Source of the DNA: an uncultured Oscillospiraceae bacterium
GTDB lineage: Bacteria > Bacillota > Clostridia > Oscillospirales > Oscillospiraceae
Assembly: GCA_947589545.1 (NCBI GenBank)
Contig: CANQBA010000008.1
Coordinates: 1 to 64,000, forward strand
DNA: 64,000 nt
Reading direction: 5' to 3'
The position numbers and the translations under genes were made by a program. The notes under the pieces are model-generated. The model was not told the origin of the DNA. It saw only the letters and a list, made by a program, of their open reading frames with translations, and did not search any database. Shown in pieces: positions 17,739 through 25,263 of this stretch; position 1 is the first letter of the stretch, and each line of letters opens with the position of its first letter.

Positions 17739-18386
17739 ATGACAAACAACGAACTCACCGAACTTGTATTCATTCTGGATCGCAGCGGCTCCATGGCGGG
17801 GCTGGAGAGCGACACCGTCGGGGGCTTCAACGCCATGCTGTCCAAACAGAAGGCCCAGCCGGGGCAGGCCCTGGTGACCACGGTGCTCTTTGACCACGAG
17901 ACGGTCACCGTCCACGACCGGCTGAAGATCGCGGATGTGCCGGAGATGACGGCGCGGGAGTACTGCGTCCGGGGCTCCACCGCCCTGCTGGACGCCGTGG
18001 GCAAGACCGTGGAGCACATCGCCGCCGTCCACAGGTACATCCGGCCCGAGGACGTCCCCGGGAAGACCATGGTGATCATTACCACCGACGGGATGGAGAA
18101 CGCCAGCCGGGAATACACCTACGGCCGGGTACGCGCCCTCCTGGACGAAAAGCAGGCGGCCGGGTGGGAATTCATCTTCCTGGGGGCCAACATCGACGCG
18201 GCCCGGGAGGCGGCCCGGTTCGGCATCGCCGCCGGCAACGCCGTCACCTACAAGGCCGATCATAAGGGCACGGCGCTGAACTTCGCCGTGATCTCCGAGA
18301 CGGTGGCCCACGTCCGCGCCGGCGCGCCCATGGCGGCAAACTGGAAGGCCCGCATCGAGGAGGACGTGAAAAAGCGCGGAAAATGA
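17739..18386 (+). CDS. VWA-domain protein (TerY-like)
   Basis: This 215-residue protein is a single von Willebrand A domain. The metal-ion-dependent adhesion site is intact: D14-R-S-G-S18, a Thr in GSTALLDAVG (about residue 88) and TTDGMEN (about residue 122). There is no signal peptide or membrane helix, so it is cytosolic, like TerY-type VWA proteins that act as scaffolds in stress or modification systems. AAAAGGAGG precedes the start. It follows the macro-derived gene by 81 bases. The stop codon is immediately followed by a repeat element. Confidence 0.85.
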   Translation: MTNNELTELVFILDRSGSMAGLESDTVGGFNAMLSKQKAQPGQALVTTVLFDHETVTVHDRLKIADVPEMTAREYCVRGSTALLDAVGKTVEHIAAVHRYIRPEDVPGKTMVIITTDGMENASREYTYGRVRALLDEKQAAGWEFIFLGANIDAAREAARFGIAAGNAVTYKADHKGTALNFAVISETVAHVRAGAPMAANWKARIEEDVKKRGK

Positions 18387-18498
18387 ACTGGCTCGAAAGC
18401 CCTAACGGGCTTTCGGTGCCAAGGGGAACGTACGGGATTTTTCCCGACGCGCATGTCGCAGGGAAAAATATCAAATTTGAGTTTTTTGACAAGCTGAA
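18386..18498 (+). repeat. 3'-end modular repeat, copy 1
   Basis: It begins directly after the VWA stop: ACTGGCTCG, hairpin GAAAGCCC/GGGCTTTC, GGTGCCAAGGGGAACGT, then a second hairpin TTTTTCCCGACG...GGGAAAAAT, then AAATTTGAGTTTTTTGAC. Copy 2 (21510-21716, opposite strand) has the same modules plus a palindromic insert of about 90-100 bases. The terminal module alone recurs at the 3' end of the gene ending at 19281. The hairpins plus T-rich tail could act as a terminator. Confidence 0.75.
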
Positions 18499-18511
18499 AT
18501 TCATAATAGTA

Positions 18512-18543
18512 TCCCCCTTGGGGTAAGCTTACCTCAAGGGGGA
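18512..18543 (+). promoter_or_regulatory. Long hairpin covering the ribosome site of the next gene
   Basis: TCCCCCTTG...CAAGGGGGA form a near-perfect stem of about 13 bp that continues inward through GGTAA/TTACC to a small AGCT loop. Its 3' arm contains AAGGGGG, the only ribosome-binding site of the GTG start at 18550. It may control translation (temperature or factor dependent) or be a second terminator-like structure. Confidence 0.55.
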
Positions 18544-18549
18544 ATTGAT

Positions 18550-19281
18550 GTGAAGGACGAGAATATGACCGCGCCGGTGTCCAACGAGCCGGACAGCTGC
18601 CCAAAAAAGCCGGAGGAGATCTATCAGAAGGATCAGATCGAGGATATGGGCTCCTCCACCGTCCGGTCGGAGCGGGGTGCCATCCACTGTCTGACCATCG
18701 TGGGCCAGATCGAGGGGCACCAGCTGCTGCCCGCGGACAACAAGACCACCAAATACGAGCACGTCCTGCCTCAGCTGGCGGCCATCGAGGAGGCCGAGGA
18801 CATCGACGGGCTCCTCATTCTGCTGAACACCCAGGGCGGCGACGTGGAGGCGGGGCTGGCTATCGCCGAGCTCATCGCCGGCATGTCCAAGCCCACGGTG
18901 TCCCTGGTGCTGGGGGGCGGTCACTCCATCGGCGTGCCCCTGGCTGTGGCGGCCAAAATGAGCATGATCGCGCCCTCGGCGGCTATGACGATCCACCCTG
19001 TCCGGCTCACGGGGGTGGTCATCGGCGTGCCCCAGACCTACAACTATTTCGGGAAGATTCAGGAGCGGATCGTCCGGTTCGTCACGGAAAATTCCCGCAT
19101 CACCCGGGAAAAATTCACGGAGCTGATGCTGAAGACCGGCGAGCTGGCCGCCGATGTGGGCACGGTCATCTACGGCGAGGAGGCCGTGGAGTCGGGCCTC
19201 ATCGATCGGATCGGCACCCTCTCCGACGCCCTGGGATACCTGCATGAGGAGATCGCCAGACGGAAAAAAGATCGAATTTGA
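18550..19281 (+). CDS. ClpP-family serine protease (TepA-like)
   Basis: This 243-residue protein has a disordered N-terminus (about 40 residues) and a ClpP/crotonase fold. GGGHSIG carries the nucleophile Ser126, and TIHPVR the catalytic His149, the spacing seen in Clp[11 protein letters not shown] is the oxyanion-side strand. Bacillus relatives (TepA, translocation-enhancing protein) are cytosolic and degrade peptides near the membrane. The GTG start is supported by AAGGGGG seven bases upstream, which lies inside a strong hairpin. The last codons and stop overlap a short copy of the repeat found after the neighbouring gene. Confidence 0.85.
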   Translation: MKDENMTAPVSNEPDSCPKKPEEIYQKDQIEDMGSSTVRSERGAIHCLTIVGQIEGHQLLPADNKTTKYEHVLPQLAAIEEAEDIDGLLILLNTQGGDVEAGLAIAELIAGMSKPTVSLVLGGGHSIGVPLAVAAKMSMIAPSAAMTIHPVRLTGVVIGVPQTYNYFGKIQERIVRFVTENSRITREKFTELMLKTGELAADVGTVIYGEEAVESGLIDRIGTLSDALGYLHEEIARRKKDRI

Positions 19282-19296
19282 GTCTTTTGACAAGCT
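19266..19296 (+). repeat. 3'-end modular repeat, terminal module only (copy 3)
   Basis: AAAGATCGAATTTGAGTC and TTTTGACAAGCT match the last part of copy 1 (AATTTGAGTTTTTTGACAAGCT). It supplies the last codons and stop of the TepA-like gene and is followed by a terminator hairpin. Confidence 0.65.
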
Positions 19297-19319
19297 TCCC
19301 CCGGATCTCTCCGGGGGAA
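19296..19319. terminator. Perfect hairpin between convergent genes
   Basis: TTCCCCCGGA, TCTC loop, TCCGGGGGAA: a perfect 10-bp stem between the TepA-like gene (plus) and the AraC gene (minus). ATTTTTC follows some bases later on the plus strand. Probably a terminator for both. Confidence 0.65.
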
Positions 19320-19335
19320 CCATACATTTTTCAGG

Positions 19336-20238
19336 TCACTTTTTCACGACGGGCAGCCAGAGCTCCATATAGCGGCCGGAGTTGTACGCCTCGTCGCCAT
19401 AGCGGTAGAACCAGTGGGATTTGACCACCTCCGGGCGGTCGCCCAGCTCGTAGCCGGAGCCGGGGAGAACCTCGTTGGCTACGCGGAGGCGGAAGCTGTC
19501 GTAGATCTGGGTGGGGTATTTGCACCGCTCCGTCTCGCAGACCAGGTAAAGGCCGGCGGGGATATCGATCCTCTCGTAGCGGGCGGCCGCCTCCGGGTCG
19601 TTCAGGGTCTCCTCCAGATTCTCGGTGTCGATGGGATTAAGCTCCCAGGCGATGTAGAAGTCGTAGCCGTCGTCGTCCTGGTTTTTCACGACCTCGTACA
19701 TAGTCTCCCGATCCGGGGCCAGGCCCTGGAGGATGTACTGGTTGACGCGGGTGTTGACCCACATTTCGTAGTCCTGGTTCCGCCTGTCCACGGGTGCGCC
19801 CTGAAAGCGGCGCTTGAAGCCGACTAATGTCAGCGCGGGCTTTTCCTCGATCTTATAGTTCATCATACTCGCTCCTTCTAAAGATAATTTAATTCGGAGT
19901 GGGGAGAAGGCCCGGAGGGTCGCGCCCTTAGCCTCGCTGGGCAGGACGCCGTGGAACCGCTTGAAGGCCTTGGCAAAGCTGTCGGGGCTTTCCCAGCCGT
20001 ATTTCAGGGCCGCGTCGATGACCCGGATCCGGCCCGCGGCCAGCTCCGCCCCCGCCAACGCCAGACGGCGAAACCGGATATACTCGCCCAAAGTGTACCC
20101 GCACAGGATGCTGAACACCCGCTGGAAGTGGCAGCTTGACGACGCGGCCTCGCGCGCGGCCCTCTCGTAGTCTATCTCCTCCGTCAGGTTCGCCTCAATG
20201 TACTCCAGCGCCCTTTGGATCCCGTCGATCCAGTCCAT
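19336..20238 (-). CDS. AraC-family regulator with GyrI-like effector domain
   Basis: This 300-residue protein has an AraC DNA-binding domain with two helix-turn-helices in residues 1-108 (IDYERAAREAASSSCHFQRVF and IDAALKYGWESPDSFAKAFKRF) and a C-terminal GyrI/SOUL-type effector-binding domain (about 130-300, with IEEKPALTLVGFKRRF at its start). This Rob/BmrR-like architecture senses small hydrophobic or cationic ligands. The start at 20238 follows AAAGGAGTGAGCGGT; the region upstream of it is the 279-bp inverted-repeat element, so its promoter is either in the 100 bases between or inside the element. Confidence 0.88.
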   Translation of the reverse strand: MDWIDGIQRALEYIEANLTEEIDYERAAREAASSSCHFQRVFSILCGYTLGEYIRFRRLALAGAELAAGRIRVIDAALKYGWESPDSFAKAFKRFHGVLPSEAKGATLRAFSPLRIKLSLEGASMMNYKIEEKPALTLVGFKRRFQGAPVDRRNQDYEMWVNTRVNQYILQGLAPDRETMYEVVKNQDDDGYDFYIAWELNPIDTENLEETLNDPEAAARYERIDIPAGLYLVCETERCKYPTQIYDSFRLRVANEVLPGSGYELGDRPEVVKSHWFYRYGDEAYNSGRYMELWLPVVKK

Positions 20239-20337
20239 ACCGCTCACTCCTTTCGAGTATGTTATACCGCAAATCCCCGCTTCCGTCCCGACTTTCCGTG
20301 CGGCGCGGTGACGGATTTGCGCGAAAACGCTGCCGCT

Positions 20338-20616
20338 ATAGCTGACGGGAGTCGAACCACGCCGCTCCACGCGGCCCCTTTCCGGCGCTTTTCCGCTTGT
20401 CGTCGTTGCCTTGCGTCAGCAAGGCTGCCTCCTCCGCACGGAAAATCCCTCGAAAATTGCTCCGCTTGGAGTGCGAAGCAGTTTCTGGCGAGCGGATTTG
20501 TGTCCAGGCAAGGAAAAGCCCGCAGAGAATACTTTGTGTATTGTCAAGGGCTTTGACGCAGCATGGGCGCAAATCCGCCGTCAGAAACCGGCGCGGGTTC
20601 GACTCCCGTCAGCTAT
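20338..20616. repeat. 279-bp element with perfect 21-bp inverted ends
   Basis: The left end (20338-20358, ATAGCTGACGGG then AGTCGAACC) is the exact reverse complement of the right end (20596-20616, GGTTCGACTCCC then GTCAGCTAT). Each end reads outward like a tRNA T-arm (GGG-TTCGACT-CCC). Inside are a CCTTGC/GCAAGG hairpin and a longer imperfect inverted repeat (about 20485-20508 with 20568-20591, sharing TTTCTG and GCGGATTTG). No coding capacity. It resembles a miniature inverted-repeat element; a structured RNA is the alternative. Confidence 0.65.
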
Positions 20617-20650
20617 TATAAATATTCTCCGCCGCCCTGTCAAATCGAGA

Positions 20651-20679
20651 TTGAAAAAAGCGGAAAAATGGTATAGAAT
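20651..20679 (+). promoter_or_regulatory. Promoter of the TraX-like gene
   Basis: TTGAAA (20651-20656), 17 bases, TAGAAT (20674-20679), about 30 bases before the probable TTG start. Confidence 0.65.
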
Positions 20680-20709
20680 GTAAGCATCCAACGATTGGGG
20701 GAATCGGAT

Positions 20710-21468
20710 TTGGAGTTGGTTGAGAAAAAGAGAGATTTTCGTTTCCTGGACGCGTTCACGCTTAAGTGCGTCGCCATGGCGCTGATGCTCTGCGACCACG
20801 CCTGGGCCACCATCGCGCCGTCAAACTGGACGTGGCTTACGTGCATCGGACGGATAGCCTTTCCCATTTTCGCTTTTCAGATCGCCGAGGGGTTCCGGCA
20901 CACCAGCAGCCGGAAAAAGTACTTAAAGCGCATGTTTATTTTCGCGCTGATCTCCGAGCTGCCCTTCAACCTGATGGCCGAGGGCGGGCCGATCTTCCCC
21001 TTCCACCAGAACGTGATGTTCACCTTCTGCATCGCCATCCTGGCGATGACGGTCATCGAATGGGGCAAAGCAAAGGGGAAGGTCTGGTACTGGGTCATTC
21101 TGGCGGCGGCGTTTACCGTCTCGTATCTCATGGGCTTTGTGACCTTTGTGGACTATTATGGCTACGGCGTGGCCACGGTGCTGATCTTCTACCTCTTCCA
21201 CGGCAGGCGCTTCGGGTGGATCGGGGAGATCCTGGGCATCTGGTACATCAACTGGGAGCTGATAGGCGGGCTTGTCTATGACCTGACCCTGTTCGGCCGG
21301 CCCTTCCTTCTGCCGGAGCAGGGCTTCGCCATTCTCGCGCTGATCCCCATCTTCCTTTACAGCGGCAAACAGGGGCCGCACTCTAAAAAGCTCCAGTACG
21401 CCTGCTACGCCTTCTACCCCGTCCATATGCTGGCGCTGTATCTGCTCTCCGTCATCCTTTTCGCGTAA
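20710..21468 (+). CDS. TraX-family membrane protein (acyltransferase-like)
   Basis: This protein of about 252 residues has eight or so membrane helices. RFLDAFTLKCVAMALMLCDHAWATI near the start and GRIAFPIFAFQIAEGFRHTSSRKKYLKRM are characteristic of TraX, the family of the F-plasmid pilin N-acetyltransferase. Chromosomal copies are frequent in Clostridia, with unknown substrates. Starts: TTG 20710 (GGGGGA about eight bases upstream) is preferred over TTG 20695. No conjugation genes are nearby, so pilin is an unlikely substrate. A promoter lies upstream. Confidence 0.85.
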   Translation: MELVEKKRDFRFLDAFTLKCVAMALMLCDHAWATIAPSNWTWLTCIGRIAFPIFAFQIAEGFRHTSSRKKYLKRMFIFALISELPFNLMAEGGPIFPFHQNVMFTFCIAILAMTVIEWGKAKGKVWYWVILAAAFTVSYLMGFVTFVDYYGYGVATVLIFYLFHGRRFGWIGEILGIWYINWELIGGLVYDLTLFGRPFLLPEQGFAILALIPIFLYSGKQGPHSKKLQYACYAFYPVHMLALYLLSVILFA

Positions 21469-21509
21469 CACATTTTGACGCAAAATCAGCCGGACGCGTG
21501 TCCGGCTGT

Positions 21510-21716
21510 TTCAGTTTGTTAAAAACTCAAATTCGGACTTTTTTCCGGCGACATGTGCGTCGGAAAAAATCCCTTTTGTCACGCAAGTGTGCCGCTTTGC
21601 GGTGCGCGCAGCGTGACGGCAGAGAGAAATTACTGAATTTCGCAAAATTCAGTAATTTCTCTCGCACGTTCCCCTTTGGCATCGAAAGCCCGTCAGGGCT
21701 TTCGAGCCAGTTTTTC
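21510..21716 (-). repeat. 3'-end modular repeat, copy 2 (long form)
   Basis: Read on the minus strand it begins right after the DUF4830 stop: ACTGGCTCGAAAGCCC, the GAAAGCCC/GGGCTTTC hairpin, AAAGGGGAACGT. An insert of about 90-100 bases follows, with a near-perfect palindrome (GAGAGAAATTACTGAATTT and its complement, around 21621-21662) and a TCACGC...GCGTGA hairpin. Then come the second hairpin and GAATTTGAGTTTTTAACAA. Copy 1 lacks the insert. Confidence 0.75.
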
Positions 21717-22197
21717 ATGCTTTGGGGAAGGCGACGCCCTCCATGAAGCCGCCGTCGGCGCTGAGGGACTGGACGTCCGCCGCGATGATCTTTCCCCGGT
21801 AGACGATCATGTCCGCCACCACCTTCCCTGTGGCTGTGGGGTGGTTTTTGACCTCATAGGTGTAGCGGGTGGCCTCCAGGCCGGCGTACTTCTTCAGATC
21901 GAAGCCCTGGGCCTTTTGCAGGGTGTTGTAGTCGGCGTAGACCTGGGAGAAGTCCTTGGGGATGGTGACCGTCTGGGTGTCGATGGGATCCTTCTCCACC
22001 TCCCAGCCCAGGGCCCCCAGGTACGCCACCCGCTGTTCGTTGGTGCGGGCCGCCGTGCCGGCGGCGGCGGGTCCGGCGGCGGCGTTTTTGTCCCCTCCCC
22101 CGCCCAGGAGCAGTACGGCCAGGGCCGCCAGCACCAAAAGCGCCAGGGCGCCGCCGATGATCTTTCTTTTGTCCAGCTTCGCAGTCACAAAAAGCAT
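21715..22197 (-). CDS. DUF4830-like membrane-anchored protein
   Basis: This 160-residue protein has a short basic N-terminus (KLDKRKI), one membrane helix (about residues 12-30), an Ala/Gly-rich linker, and an extracytoplasmic domain of about 110 residues starting YLGALGWEV, with FDLKKYAG and TYEVKNHP. This matches my recollection of the DUF4830 family of Clostridia; function unknown. The start at 22197 follows AAGGAGGTGCATCG. The stop is followed by the repeat element on the same strand. Confidence 0.65.
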   Translation of the reverse strand: MLFVTAKLDKRKIIGGALALLVLAALAVLLLGGGGDKNAAAGPAAAGTAARTNEQRVAYLGALGWEVEKDPIDTQTVTIPKDFSQVYADYNTLQKAQGFDLKKYAGLEATRYTYEVKNHPTATGKVVADMIVYRGKIIAADVQSLSADGGFMEGVAFPKA

Positions 22198-22350
22198 CGA
22201 TGCACCTCCTTGGAGTCTGGTCAATTCTATTCAGGCATTTTTCCCGATATGACCGGGAACCGCTGAACTTTGTTTTGGTCTTTTTTGCCCATGGGGATGG
22301 TTCAAAAAAAGATTTTTCGTAAAATTTACGGGCAAATCATAAATTTCCTA

Positions 22351-22379
22351 TTGAAAAATGGCGCAATATTGGTTATTAT
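22351..22379 (+). promoter_or_regulatory. Promoter of the CdaR-type regulator
   Basis: TTGAAA (22351-22356), 17 bases, TATTAT (22374-22379), in an AT-rich stretch 75 bases before the start codon. Confidence 0.75.
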
Positions 22380-22453
22380 GGTACTTGTCAAAATCACGAA
22401 TCCGGTTGACGTAATTTCATTTAGATCAAAATGGAAAATATGGAGGGATCGCC

Positions 22454-23557
22454 ATGTCCAGCAGAATCTTTCAGAGCGTGGTCGTACAGATGAAGGAAGC
22501 CACCACAAGAGCCCTTGGCGTTGTGGACAGCGAAGGTAACGTGATCGCCACCAGTGAGCTCTCCGTCATGGGCACCCATATCGCGGACACGGCAAGCATT
22601 CTCCCCCAGCCGGGTGAGAAGGTGTCCGTGTACGCGGGGAAGACCTTCCGGCCCGTGGCGGGCTCCGAGCAGAACATCGAGTATGCCGTTTTTGTGGAGG
22701 GAACCGACGAGTTGGCCGCCAGCTTCTGCACCATGCTGGCCGTGGCCGTCTCCAGCGCCAAGGCCTACTACGAGGAGAAGTATGACAAGTCCGCCTTAGT
22801 CAAGTCCATCATCACCGAGAACATTCTCCCCGGCGACATCTACGTCCATGCCAAGGAGCTGCACTTCGTCTCCGACGTCCCCCGGGCGGTATTCTACATC
22901 CGGCAGATCGACCGCTCCGACGTGGCTACCCTGGAGGTGCTGCGGCGGCTCTACCCCGAGAAGCAGCGGGACTTCATCATCTCCATCAACGAGTCCGACA
23001 TCGCTGTCATCAAGGAGGTGCCGGCCCACACCGAGGAGAAGGACACCCACAAGATGGGCGTCGCCATGTCTAACGCCATCTCCGACGAGCTGAAGATCCG
23101 CACCGTCATCGGCGTGGGCACCCTGGCCATGCACCTCAGGGATCTGTCCGTCCGCTACAAGGAGGCCCAGACCGCCATCGACATCGGCAAGGTCTTTGAC
23201 ACGGAAAAGACCGTCATCAACTACGAGAGCCTGGGCATCGGGCGTCTCATCTACCAGCTCCCCACCACCATGTGCCAGATGTTCCTCAACGAGGTCTTCA
23301 AGAAGAACCCCATCGACTCCCTGGACGAGGAGACGCTGGGCATCATCAACGAGTTCTTTGACAACAACCTGAACATCTCCGAGACCAGCCGCAAGCTGTT
23401 CGTCCACCGCAACACCCTGGTCTACCGTCTGGGCAAGATCAAGAAGATCACGGGCCTCGACCTTAGAGAGTTCGACCAGGCCATCGTGTTCAAGGTGGCC
23501 CTGATGGTCAAGAAGTATCTTGATTCCCAGGAGTCCGCCCACTCGAACATCCAATAA
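22454..23557 (+). CDS. CdaR/PucR-type transcriptional regulator
   Basis: This 367-residue protein has an N-terminal sensory part (about 1-125, with ALGVVDSEGNVIATS), a central GGDEF-like region (about 130-280, IGVGTLAMHLRDLSVRYKEAQTAI), and a C-terminal PucR-type helix-turn-helix (about 300-357: NISETSRKLFVHRNTLVYRLGKIKKITG). Such regulators usually control sugar-diacid, purine or amino-acid genes. Here it directly precedes ftsE-ftsX, an arrangement that suggests cotranscription but no known functional link. GGAGGGATCGCC precedes the ATG. Confidence 0.85.
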   Translation: MSSRIFQSVVVQMKEATTRALGVVDSEGNVIATSELSVMGTHIADTASILPQPGEKVSVYAGKTFRPVAGSEQNIEYAVFVEGTDELAASFCTMLAVAVSSAKAYYEEKYDKSALVKSIITENILPGDIYVHAKELHFVSDVPRAVFYIRQIDRSDVATLEVLRRLYPEKQRDFIISINESDIAVIKEVPAHTEEKDTHKMGVAMSNAISDELKIRTVIGVGTLAMHLRDLSVRYKEAQTAIDIGKVFDTEKTVINYESLGIGRLIYQLPTTMCQMFLNEVFKKNPIDSLDEETLGIINEFFDNNLNISETSRKLFVHRNTLVYRLGKIKKITGLDLREFDQAIVFKVALMVKKYLDSQESAHSNIQ

Positions 23558-23595
23558 ACACTCAGGATCGGATCCAAAAAGGAAACAGATTTGTT

Positions 23596-24282
23596 ATGGT
23601 TCAATTTACAGACGTATTCAAGTCCTACGAAAACGGCACCAAGGCCCTTCGCGGGATCAGCTTTACCATCAACGACGGGGAGTTCGTCTTTCTGGTGGGC
23701 CCCTCCGGCTCCGGCAAGACCACCGTCATCAAGCTCCTCACCGGCGAGATCGCGCCCACCGACGGGACTGTGATGGTCAACGACTACAACCTGAGCACCA
23801 TGAAATTCTCCAAAATGCCTTACATGCGCCGGACGCTGGGGGTGGTGTTCCAGGATTACCGGCTCATCGAGGACAAGACGGTCTATGAGAACGTGGCCTT
23901 CGCCATGCGGGTCATCGGCGCCTCCGGCAAGGAGATCCGACGGCGTGTCCCCTATGTGCTGGAGCTGGTGGGCCTGGATACCCGCACCCGCCGCCGCCCC
24001 CAGGAGCTCTCCGGCGGCGAGCAGCAGCGTGTGGCTATCGCCAGGGCCTTGGTCAACAACCCCAAGCTCATCATCGCCGACGAGCCCACGGGCAACTTAG
24101 ATCCGGCGCGGAGCCTGGAGATCATGATGCTTCTCCAGAAGATCAACGAGCTGGGCACCACCGTCCTGGTGGTGACCCACGAAAAGGAGCTGGTGGAGAG
24201 CTTCTCCAAGCGCGTCATCGCCATCGACGCGGGCAAGATCATCAGCGACGGAATGGACGGGTACTACAGCTATGAGAGGTAA
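23596..24282 (+). CDS. ftsE: Cell-division ABC transporter ATPase FtsE
   Basis: This 228-residue ABC ATPase has Walker A GPSGSGKTT (35-43), Q-loop VVFQDYRLI, signature LSGGEQQR and Walker B LIIADEPTGNLD, followed by the switch His in VVTHEKE. With FtsX it forms a membrane complex that does not transport but activates peptidoglycan hydrolases at the septum or side wall. It overlaps ftsX by 11 bases and follows the CdaR-type gene by 38 bases. Confidence 0.95.
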   Translation: MVQFTDVFKSYENGTKALRGISFTINDGEFVFLVGPSGSGKTTVIKLLTGEIAPTDGTVMVNDYNLSTMKFSKMPYMRRTLGVVFQDYRLIEDKTVYENVAFAMRVIGASGKEIRRRVPYVLELVGLDTRTRRRPQELSGGEQQRVAIARALVNNPKLIIADEPTGNLDPARSLEIMMLLQKINELGTTVLVVTHEKELVESFSKRVIAIDAGKIISDGMDGYYSYER

Positions 24283-25162
24283 CAGGTTCGGCTATTACAT
24301 ACGCGAGGGCGTCAGCAGCATCTTTAACCACGGCTTCATGTCCTTCGCCTCGGTCTGCATCATCGTGGCCTGTCTGCTCATCATGGGCAGCTTTACGCTC
24401 CTGGCAATCAACGTGGACAACATCATCGACACCATGGAGAGCCAGAACGAGTTGATGGCTTTTGTGGACGACTCCCTCACCGAGGAGCAGGGCCGGGCCC
24501 TGGAGCCGGTCATCGAGGCCCTCCCCAATGTGGACCGGGCCGTGTTCATCACCCGGGAGCGGGCCTGGGAGGATTTCGTGGAGACCTACGAGAATCCCCG
24601 CTTCTTTGAGGGGCTGGACGCCTCCGTTACCCGTGACCGGTATGTGGTGTACCTGGAGGACATCTCCCTGATGGAGCAGACGTATGAGGCCCTGTGCAAC
24701 GACGTGCCTGGCATCGACTGGGTCCGGGCCCATCTGGAGATCAGCCAGGGCTTCGTCCGCATCCGCAACGTGGTGACGCTGGTGTCCATGGGTCTGGTGG
24801 CAGTGCTGTTCGTTATCTCCCTCTTCATCATGTCCAACACCATCAAGCTGACCACCGTGGAGCGGCGGGATGAGATCGCCATCATGAAGATGGTGGGTGC
24901 CACCAGCACCTTCATCCGCTGGCCCTTCGTGGTGCAGGGGTTGATCTTGGGGCTCATCGGCGCGCTGGTGAGCTTCACGCTGGAGTGGGGCCTCTACCAG
25001 CTGCTGGCCCAGCAGCTGATCTCCGGGGCCGGGATCTCCTTCCTGTCGGTGATCCCCTTCTACAGGGTGTCCGTCCCCATCCTCATCGCCTTCGGCGTGG
25101 TGGGCCTGGGCGTGGGCGTCATCGGAAGCTCCCTGGCTATCAAGAATTATCTGAAAGTGTGA
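24272..25162 (+). CDS. ftsX: Cell-division permease-like protein FtsX
   Basis: This 296-residue protein has one membrane helix near residues 20-45, an extracellular loop domain (about 46-170) that should contact the hydrolase activator, and three C-terminal helices (FtsX/MacB fold) with the cytoplasmic TTVERRDEIAIMKMVGAT coupling segment that meets FtsE. Length and the permissive FGYYIREGVSSIFNHGFMS start are typical of Gram-positive FtsX. Partner ftsE overlaps upstream; a coiled-coil M23 protein follows. Confidence 0.95.
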   Translation: MRGNRFGYYIREGVSSIFNHGFMSFASVCIIVACLLIMGSFTLLAINVDNIIDTMESQNELMAFVDDSLTEEQGRALEPVIEALPNVDRAVFITRERAWEDFVETYENPRFFEGLDASVTRDRYVVYLEDISLMEQTYEALCNDVPGIDWVRAHLEISQGFVRIRNVVTLVSMGLVAVLFVISLFIMSNTIKLTTVERRDEIAIMKMVGATSTFIRWPFVVQGLILGLIGALVSFTLEWGLYQLLAQQLISGAGISFLSVIPFYRVSVPILIAFGVVGLGVGVIGSSLAIKNYLKV

Positions 25163-25204
25163 TAAAATTTACAAATAAGATGCAATTTGTTTGCCCGTCC
25201 CCGG

Positions 25205-25210
25205 TATAAT
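25205..25210 (+). promoter_or_regulatory. Possible -10 box before the EnvC-like gene
   Basis: TATAAT 54 bases upstream of the GTG start. No good -35 box is seen at 16-18 bases, so activity would be weak, or this gene is mainly read from the ftsE promoter. Confidence 0.35.
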
Positions 25211-25263
25211 GGGGATCGGTAAAGCTCACAGAGGAAACCGCGTGTTTTTTGGAGGCAGTGAAA

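Noticed and set aside
20590..20620. tRNA gene suggested by GGGTTCGACTCCCGTC.
   Set aside because: No D-arm or anticodon arm fits upstream, no CCA-type acceptor is present, and the same sequence occurs inverted 240 bases away as the other end of a repeat element.
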